NCBI GenBank assembly: GCA_003483645.1 | Contig: DMYM01000277.1 | Location: 1-6,695 of the forward strand | Length of the DNA stretch: 6,695 nucleotides | Direction of reading: 5' to 3' | Source of the DNA: Verrucomicrobiales bacterium | Lineage (GTDB): Bacteria; Verrucomicrobiota; Verrucomicrobiia; Verrucomicrobiales; Akkermansiaceae | In this document: positions 1-5,311 of the stretch, piece by piece | Numbering within the stretch: the first letter of the stretch is position 1 | How the letters are laid out: each line of letters begins with the position of its first letter | The notes under the pieces: model-generated | Databases searched by the model: none | The model's input: only the letters and a program-made list of their open reading frames with translations | What the model was told of the DNA's origin: nothing | Position numbers and translations under genes: made by a program

Positions 1-94
1 TGGTAGATCCCCATCGTGGGTAGACAAGCATGAAATCAATCGCAAATGTGATCGGTTTCGGGAGACGGATGGAGGCAGGAGCTCAGAACCGGTG

Positions 95-1558
95 CTACCT
101 GACGGGGATCTTCAATGTCACAGCGTTGTATTGCGGTCCCGAAACCGTGATGGTGATGGTGCTGTCCTTCACCACGTTGAGAGGAAAGGTCACATTGCCC
201 GATTCGTCGGAGACCTGTACCGCGTAGAGACCGAAGCTGTCCTGCAGGGCAACCATCGAGTGAGGTGCATCCGATTCGATGATCAGGCTGAGGTTGCCGG
301 CGGGTAATTCCCCGGGTCCTGCCACCTTCGGGGTTCTGGGAGCGGTCCCGCGAAGACTGAGGGTGGGATCGCCCAGAAGGTTCAGTTCGCAGGCGCAGAG
401 GTGGAGGAATGCCGACTCCCTTGCCCCTGCCGCCAGGCCGGCCTTGACCAGCATCATGGCGGCCCCGGCGCTGACCTTCCGGCCCAATCCCTGCTCCCAG
501 AACTGTGTCATGGTGCGGGACGTTGCGTCTGGTTTTCCTTCCCGCACCGGAGCGACCACCGCAACCGCTCCGGCTTTCGGTCGGCGGATCATGGCCTCTG
601 CAATGCATGGGTCTTTTCCGCGGTCGAACTCCCCGGTAAAGCAGGAGACCGTCGTGATGACCGGATAGGCATTCTCATTCCTGAGTTGAGCGATTTGATC
701 AGCGGTGACAATCTCATCGTCTTCCAGAATCCAGCCGTGGTGCAGACCGAGGCCGTGCATGTGCAGTTTGCCGCTCTTCCTCCCGTTGAGGAGATTCACC
801 CAGTTGGCCGGGGTGAGCGGTTTTCCATCCTTCGTGCCAGAGAAGAAATGATGGGCGGAACCTCCCTTCAGGATCTTGGAAAGATGGTTGTCCCAACTCA
901 TCTTCAACTTCGGGAATGCCGAGGGAAGGGAGCAGGTATAAGTCATGGAGGTGGCGAAGCTCGACTCGGGATACTTTGACTCGTAGGCGATGACCTTCTC
1001 GGTGTAGGCCTTGACATCCGCTGCGGTGCGTACCGGAATTCGCCCCAGTCCGACATTCCCGTCGGGATAATCAATGGACTCGCGATCGTCTTCCCACTCT
1101 CCGTAGATGCCGTCGTTATCGGCATCCCAGTCCTTTTTGCCGAGATAGTAGATATCCGCGGGGATGTCATCGTAGTCGCCGAACTTTGTGTGGTGGACGG
1201 TATCGCGATCGGGCACTACCCCCCTGCCATCCTTCTCGCTGTCACCCCCGAGGATGATCCAGCGTGTTCCAAGGTGATCAGTATGGTTGCGCACGCAGCG
1301 CCGGATCTTCTCCTGCAGGTCGGGCGCCTCGTAGCGGTCGGCAATCTGCCTGGTGGTCAGGATGCGCACCGGTTTCCCGAGCTGTTTCTTCCAGGCCGCG
1401 AAGGGTTTCCAGGCTTCCGCCAGTTCCGGCGAGGTGATGAGGAGGACGGTGGCGGGGGAGGGGGCGGAGAGTCCCGCCATGAACTCGTGTTCGGGGTGAG
1501 CCAGGTTGATGCCGGTAGCCGTGAGGGTGGCACTGGCAAACAGGAGGGCGGGCTTCAT
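95..1558 (-). CDS. Secreted C25-family (gingipain-like) cysteine peptidase
   Basis: Predicted exported cysteine endopeptidase of 487 residues with the caspase-like fold of family C25. Residues 1-20 look like a signal peptide (Lys2, hydrophobic stretch ALLFASATLTATG, possible cleavage after NLA). The core follows at about 37-403: an early strand/helix with KPVRILTTRQIADRY, an Asp-rich loop DWDADNDGIYGEWEDD at 143-158 (calcium-type), then the dyad region. The likely catalytic His is His268 in HMHGLG, aligned with the gingipain GHG motif; His273/274 is a less likely choice. The likely nucleophile is Cys306 in VSCFTGEFD. The core closes with NLLGDPTLSL at 393-402, a usual end for this family. Residues about 410-487 are beta-rich and resemble the Ig-like domain that follows gingipain catalytic domains. 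No propeptide and no long adhesin or sorting tail is visible. The ATG at 1558 is chosen because the signal peptide follows it directly; no Shine-Dalgarno is present. Its substrate is unknown. Confidence 0.87.
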   Translation of the reverse strand: MKPALLFASATLTATGINLAHPEHEFMAGLSAPSPATVLLITSPELAEAWKPFAAWKKQLGKPVRILTTRQIADRYEAPDLQEKIRRCVRNHTDHLGTRWIILGGDSEKDGRGVVPDRDTVHHTKFGDYDDIPADIYYLGKKDWDADNDGIYGEWEDDRESIDYPDGNVGLGRIPVRTAADVKAYTEKVIAYESKYPESSFATSMTYTCSLPSAFPKLKMSWDNHLSKILKGGSAHHFFSGTKDGKPLTPANWVNLLNGRKSGKLHMHGLGLHHGWILEDDEIVTADQIAQLRNENAYPVITTVSCFTGEFDRGKDPCIAEAMIRRPKAGAVAVVAPVREGKPDATSRTMTQFWEQGLGRKVSAGAAMMLVKAGLAAGARESAFLHLCACELNLLGDPTLSLRGTAPRTPKVAGPGELPAGNLSLIIESDAPHSMVALQDSFGLYAVQVSDESGNVTFPLNVVKDSTITITVSGPQYNAVTLKIPVR

Positions 1559-1656
1559 GGTGGCAGAATCTCAACTGGAGAGCGTGCTGGCGAGCGATTC
1601 CTGTGCTGATTCTTGCCTCGGGGGAGACGGAGCGCCATGCTGCCGGAGTGCTGAGT
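1559..1656. promoter_or_regulatory. Shared upstream region of the divergent peptidase and DksA-like genes
   Basis: The roughly 100 bases between the peptidase ATG (1558, minus strand) and the preferred DksA-like start (1657, plus strand) must carry both translation starts and probably promoters in both directions, unless promoters lie inside the coding regions. I see no convincing -35/-10 pair on either strand and no clear operator palindrome. The assignment rests on gene geometry alone. If the regulator started at the farther GTG at 1603, only 44 bases would remain. Confidence 0.35.
1645..1648 (+). promoter_or_regulatory. Ribosome binding site deciding the DksA-like start
   Basis: GGAG sits 8 bases before the GTG at 1657, a normal Shine-Dalgarno spacing. 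The longer candidate starts, GTG 1603 and GTG 1648, have no such motif at a usable distance (the nearest GGAG sites are 22 and 15 bases upstream). This is the reason 1657 is preferred. Confidence 0.5.
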
Positions 1657-1983
1657 GTGGAGGAACAGATCGAGTTGGAAATCCGGGCCCGGGGGGAACT
1701 GGAGCGACTGAGGAAAGAGGCCACCAACGAGGAGATCGACCCGCAGGCGGTGGCGGTGGACGTCGCCATCGGACGGCTCTCAAGACTGGACTCCATGCAG
1801 ATGGAGGAGGTGCGCAAGGCTGCCACCCGCCGCCGCAACCAGCGCATTCACGAATTGCAGGAGGCCCTGCGCAAGATGGACGAAGGAAATTACGGGCTTT
1901 GCGAAGATTGCGGTGAATGGATCGCCTATGTGCGTCTTGAGCAGCGGCCCGAGGCCACCCTTTGTGGGGACTGTGCCCGTTGA
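1657..1983 (+). CDS. DksA/TraR-type C4 zinc-finger regulator
   Basis: Small protein of 108 residues (126 if translation began at GTG 1603) of the DksA/TraR superfamily, whose members enter the RNA polymerase secondary channel and adjust initiation, often together with ppGpp. The C-terminus has a complete C4 zinc finger, CEDC followed 17 residues later by CGDC, in the context DEGNYGLCEDCGEWI and RLEQRPEATLCGDCAR. Before it lies a long charged helical region (EEQIELEIRARGELERLRKEA, then the GRLSRLDSMQ segment typical of short DksA-like proteins, then an Arg-rich helix ending LQEALRKM) that should form the coiled coil. It is shorter than E. coli DksA (about 150 residues), so it is a DksA-like relative and not dksA itself. 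GTG 1657 is chosen for its GGAG 8 bases upstream and because the fold is complete from there. It is divergent from the peptidase gene and convergent with the rhodanese gene. Confidence 0.85.
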   Translation: MEEQIELEIRARGELERLRKEATNEEIDPQAVAVDVAIGRLSRLDSMQMEEVRKAATRRRNQRIHELQEALRKMDEGNYGLCEDCGEWIAYVRLEQRPEATLCGDCAR

Positions 1984-1995
1984 GGGTGGCAGGGT

Positions 1996-2011
1996 CCGGG
2001 AAAACCGGTTT
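1996..2011. terminator. Possible weak bidirectional terminator between convergent genes
   Basis: The 28-base gap between the two convergent stop codons holds CCGG-GAAAA-CCGG (1996-2008), a 4-bp stem with a 5-base loop, followed on the plus strand by TTTCT. It overlaps the perfect 10-base palindrome AAACCGGTTT (2002-2011). The stem is short and the T run is poor, so this is only a candidate; its place at a convergent junction is the main support. Confidence 0.3.
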
Positions 2012-2434
2012 CTAGCGCGGCTTGCTGATGATCACGGGTTGACGGGCTTTTTCCCAGGCCAGGATGCCGCCATCGAGATGGTAGACCTTCTTGAATCCGA
2101 GTTTTTTCCAGAGTGCAAGCGAGTGTGAGCTGCGTCCACCGCTGCGGCAGTGAATGAGATAGGCCCGGGTGCGGTCCAGTTTGCGGATCTTGGCAGAGAA
2201 GTCGTCTTCAAGGAAATCGATCTGCCTGGCACCTTCCAGGTGCCCCTCCCTGAACTCGGCGGAAGTCCGGATGTCAATGATGAGGGGACGCTTCTTCTCA
2301 TCCTTGTCGATGAGAAGTTGTGCGGCTTCCCTGGCGTTGAGATGGACGATCGCCCCGGTCTTCGTCTTGCCGGGTTCCGCCTTTACCGGCAGGGTTACAA
2401 GAAGAGGAGAGAGAAGGAGAGCGATGATTTTCAT
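2012..2434 (-). CDS. Exported single-domain rhodanese-like sulfurtransferase
   Basis: Protein of 140 residues with one rhodanese domain, predicted to act outside the cytoplasm. Residues 1-19 form a clear signal peptide (MKIIALLLSPLLVTLPVKA, cleavage likely after VKA). The domain covers about 29-134: LIIDIRTSAEFREGHLEGA at 51-69 matches the family's DvR-x-x-x-E-(F/Y)-x-x-G-H-(I/L)-x-G-A signature, and the active-site loop is CRSGGRS with Cys96, the expected persulfide-forming residue. The end, LGFKKVYHLDGGILAWEKA, is the conserved last helix region. All key residues are present, so it should be active as a thiosulfate- or persulfide-type sulfurtransferase; the true sulfur donor and acceptor are unknown. 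ATG 2434 is the only sensible start because an in-frame TAA lies at 2444-2446; it has no adjacent Shine-Dalgarno. It lies 75 bases downstream of the RapA-type gene on the same strand. Confidence 0.9.
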   Translation of the reverse strand: MKIIALLLSPLLVTLPVKAEPGKTKTGAIVHLNAREAAQLLIDKDEKKRPLIIDIRTSAEFREGHLEGARQIDFLEDDFSAKIRKLDRTRAYLIHCRSGGRSSHSLALWKKLGFKKVYHLDGGILAWEKARQPVIISKPR

Positions 2435-2463
2435 ACGCGAACGTTATGGGGGCTCGACCGGCC

Positions 2464-2487
2464 GGGAAAGGCAAACCTCCTTTTCCC
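2464..2487 (-). promoter_or_regulatory. Hairpin with a Shine-Dalgarno-like loop ahead of the rhodanese gene
   Basis: GGGAAAGG (2464-2471) pairs with CCTTTTCCC (2479-2487), giving an 8-bp stem with one bulged base and a 7-base loop. On the minus strand the loop and one stem arm contain AAGGAGGT, a full match to the consensus anti-Shine-Dalgarno partner, but no start codon lies at a usable distance after it: the rhodanese ATG is about 41 bases further on. The hairpin could mark the 3' end of the RapA-type transcript or form part of the rhodanese leader. There is no T run after it, so intrinsic termination is doubtful. Confidence 0.35.
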
Positions 2488-2509
2488 CTGAATATCCTGC
2501 AGATTTACC

Positions 2510-5254
2510 CTAGCTTGGGGTCCGCCAGACGAGTCGGAGGGCATCCAGGCGAAGTCGTGATTGGCCGAGAAGTCGGGTGAGTTCGTCGCGATGGTGGACG
2601 AGAGATTCGATTTCGGAGGGAGAGATGTGAGTGTTGATCTGGGCCAGGTCGCGGAGGCGCTCAATTTCGCCGGTCAGTGATTTTTCAGCGGTGCTCACCG
2701 CCCTGTCGACTTGTGACCGGGCCTGTCCGGTTGCGATCTCCTCCGCCCTGGTCAGCATGGAGGGCAGGATTTCCTTCCGGAAGACTTTCTGGGAGACGAG
2801 CTTGCGGGGGCTGCCTGGTTCGAGGTTGGCGGCGGGCAATCCCTCGTCTTCGCTCAGATCATTGCCCTTGTGATCAACCACCGTGCGGTAGGGAGTGGGC
2901 GGGAGAAAACGATCGGCGTGCAACCGGGCGGGCGCGAGGCACTCCAGGACGTAGTGACACTCGAGGAGCATCGTCTTCCCCCGTGCGGTCTTCCAGTGGG
3001 CAAAGCTGCAGTTGCCCTGCTCCCGGCGGAGGAGGACGTCGATGGCATCCCGGAAGAGGGGATGGTCCGGGGTCATGAAGGCGATGTCTTCCCGGGTGAG
3101 GGCGCAGTCACGATCGAAGGTGGCCGAGAGTCCCTCTTCGGGAAACTCCGAGAAGGTCTCACTGAGACGCTCTCCTCTCTGGAAGACATAACTTCGCAGG
3201 GAGAGATCCTCGATGTTCAGTCCCAGGTGGTCGAAGAGGCGGATGACGAATTTCTCGAAAACGGGATCGTGATCGGTATTTAAAATGTGTTCGATGAGGG
3301 TTCCCGTTTTCTCTGCGGAAGGGGCACCCAGTTCCAGGAGGCGATCGTGGCCGCAGGCAAGTTCACGCGCCACATCCTCCCGCATGGTTCTGGTGTGTGC
3401 GAGAAACTCCGTGAAGTCGGCCGTCTCCCCGGTTTCCTGCAGGGCCTTGAGCTCCGGCCCCAGGGCGGCGGAGAGGGTGGCCGCTCCCTTCAGGGAGTGC
3501 TCGAAGGCATCGAGTCCCTCGGCATACCACCGCGCCCGCAATTCCGTCCCGCTTCCCCTGATCACCGGGACATGGATGTTGATCGTTTCTGTTTGCCCGA
3601 TGCGATCAAGCCTTCCGATGCGTTGCTCAAGTAGTTCCGGATTGTCCGGGAGATCGAAGAGAACGAGGTGGTGGGCGAACTGGAAATTGCGTCCCTCGGA
3701 TCCGATTTCGGAACAAATCAGGATGCGGGCGCCCTCGGGTTCCGCGAACCAGGCTGCATTGCGGTCACGCTGAAGAAGGGTGAGTTCCTCATGAAAGAGT
3801 GCGGCCTCGATCTGAATGCGCGTGAGGAGAAGGGTGCGAATCGACTCGGCCATCTCCATGGAATGGCAAATAAGGACGACCTTGTGCCCGGGAAAGTCGC
3901 GAAGGAACTGCGCCAGCCAGTCCATGCGCGCCTCAAGGCCATCGCTGTCCCCGTCCGGGTCGGCTTCAAGGGTGACAAGGTGCAGTCTGCGCTCCGGAAA
4001 GCCGGCAAGGCGGTCCCGGGTGTTGCGGAACATGACCCGTCCGGTGCCGAAGGAATCGATGAGATCTTCGATCAGTTCCGATCGCACCGATTCATCGTTG
4101 CTGGCCAGGGACCGGGCCAAGGCTTCCGTGCGTTGTGAGAGCCCCGAGACAAGAGCGAGATCCTCTTCGGTCGGTAGTTCCCCCTTCGTCAGTCGCCCCA
4201 CCAGGTCCGCGAGTGGTTCGTAGCCTTCCGCTTCCGCCTGGAAGGTGGCGAGGTCGTTGTAGCGGTCGGGATCGAGAAGTCGCAACCGGGCGAAGTGTCC
4301 CTCCGGACCGAGTTGTTCCGGCGTCGCGGTGAGGAGAAGGATGCATTCCGTGACCGCCGCAAGCGATTCGACCAGGGAATAGGCCGGGCTGGGTTCCTCG
4401 GGATGCCATTCGAGGTGGTGGGCCTCGTCCACGATAAGGAGATCGAAACCGGCGGCCCGCGCCTGTTCGGCCCGTAGCGGGTGTCCGGTGAGGAATTCGG
4501 TGGCGCAGAGGATGAGCTGGCTGTCCAGGAATGGATTTCCGGCATCCTCGTTGGCGTCAAGGGAGGCACAACGCTCCTCGTCGAAGAGGGCGAAGAGGAA
4601 GTTGAAGCGGCGCAGCAGTTCCACGAACCATTGATGGACGAGTGGTTCTGGAACAAGAATGAGAACCCGGTCAGCGCGTCCGGTGAGATGCAGGCGGTGC
4701 AGGATGAGACAGGCTTCAATGGTCTTGCCCAGACCAACTTCATCTGCGAGGAGGAGTCGGGGAGCGAGACGCTGGACGGCTTCCGAGGCAATGGCGATCT
4801 GGTGCGGAATAAGATCTATGCGTGCGCCCGTGAATCCCCGGCCGGGTGAGCTGCGAATCCGGCCATTGTGCTGCAGGGCCTGGACCCGAAGGTCGAAGGA
4901 GAGGAGGTCGTCGCACTGGCCGGCCAGGAGGCGTTCCTCCGGCTTGATGAAACTCAGGGAGTCGAAGAGATGTTCCTCGGGAATCTCGTGTTCCCCGGAG
5001 TGGTAGATGTAGAGTCCGTCCCGTTCCTCGATCCGTTCGACGGTGAACTCGGTGGCCGATTGGTTCTTGATCCGGTCACCCTCCTTGAAGTGAACGCGGA
5101 TCAGGGGAGCGGAGGAGAAGACGTAGTGCCGCATTTCCTCTGCGGCTGGAAAGCAGATCTCGACCCGGTCGCCCTCCGTGGCGATGACAAGACCGAGGCC
5201 GAGTTCCGGCTGGGATGCACTGGTCCATCGCTGACCGGGGAGAGGATGCTGCAC
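2510..5254 (-). CDS. rapA: RapA-type SNF2 ATPase, RNA polymerase recycling factor
   Basis: Swi2/Snf2 ATPase that in E. coli binds RNA polymerase and helps release it from post-termination complexes. It resembles E. coli RapA along its whole length by eye. From GTG 5254 the protein has 914 residues (E. coli 968). N-terminal Tudor-like region from GQRW (7-10), with ELGLGLV and ERLLAGQ; then LIPHQ and Walker A ADEVGLGKT (170-178); VPEPLVHQW; DEAHH (276-280); TATPEQLG (309-316); VMFRNTR; SEIGSEGRNFQF (515-526); motif VI QRIGRLDRIGQ (544-554); RWYAEGLDAFEH; then a RapA-type C-terminus with RFLPPTP and a closing RLRLDALRLVWRTPS. All ATPase motifs are intact. The segment between lobes 1 and 2 is about 35-40 residues shorter than I recall for E. 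coli. GTG 5254 is chosen since it leaves 6 residues before GQRW (E. coli has 5); TTG 5296 would add a Pro-rich 14-residue extension. Neither has a Shine-Dalgarno. The upstream gene ends just before it, so they may be cotranscribed. Confidence 0.93.
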   Translation of the reverse strand: MQHPLPGQRWTSASQPELGLGLVIATEGDRVEICFPAAEEMRHYVFSSAPLIRVHFKEGDRIKNQSATEFTVERIEERDGLYIYHSGEHEIPEEHLFDSLSFIKPEERLLAGQCDDLLSFDLRVQALQHNGRIRSSPGRGFTGARIDLIPHQIAIASEAVQRLAPRLLLADEVGLGKTIEACLILHRLHLTGRADRVLILVPEPLVHQWFVELLRRFNFLFALFDEERCASLDANEDAGNPFLDSQLILCATEFLTGHPLRAEQARAAGFDLLIVDEAHHLEWHPEEPSPAYSLVESLAAVTECILLLTATPEQLGPEGHFARLRLLDPDRYNDLATFQAEAEGYEPLADLVGRLTKGELPTEEDLALVSGLSQRTEALARSLASNDESVRSELIEDLIDSFGTGRVMFRNTRDRLAGFPERRLHLVTLEADPDGDSDGLEARMDWLAQFLRDFPGHKVVLICHSMEMAESIRTLLLTRIQIEAALFHEELTLLQRDRNAAWFAEPEGARILICSEIGSEGRNFQFAHHLVLFDLPDNPELLEQRIGRLDRIGQTETINIHVPVIRGSGTELRARWYAEGLDAFEHSLKGAATLSAALGPELKALQETGETADFTEFLAHTRTMREDVARELACGHDRLLELGAPSAEKTGTLIEHILNTDHDPVFEKFVIRLFDHLGLNIEDLSLRSYVFQRGERLSETFSEFPEEGLSATFDRDCALTREDIAFMTPDHPLFRDAIDVLLRREQGNCSFAHWKTARGKTMLLECHYVLECLAPARLHADRFLPPTPYRTVVDHKGNDLSEDEGLPAANLEPGSPRKLVSQKVFRKEILPSMLTRAEEIATGQARSQVDRAVSTAEKSLTGEIERLRDLAQINTHISPSEIESLVHHRDELTRLLGQSRLRLDALRLVWRTPS

Positions 5255-5311
5255 GGGCGGGAGAGTGGGGGGCGATGAGTCCGGAAGCAAGGGCAAGCAG
5301 TTGGGGTCTGA

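Noticed and set aside
10..20. Small hairpin CCCA-TCG-TGGG downstream of the peptidase gene
   Set aside because: The stem is only 4 bp with a 3-base loop and no T run on the minus strand, and it lies about 75 bases past the stop codon; not enough to call a terminator.
36..608. Minus-strand frame of 190 codons inside the peptidase gene
   Set aside because: It is a shifted frame of the peptidase coding region with Gly/Arg/His-rich composition and no motifs.
1278..1847. Minus-strand frame of 189 codons spanning the peptidase 5' end and the DksA-like gene
   Set aside because: It overlaps two well-supported genes in other frames, and its product is Ser/Arg-rich low-complexity sequence typical of a shifted frame.
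2458..2465. Palindrome CCGGCCGG upstream of the rhodanese gene
   Set aside because: An 8-base GC palindrome is expected by chance in this base composition and has no second copy or promoter next to it.
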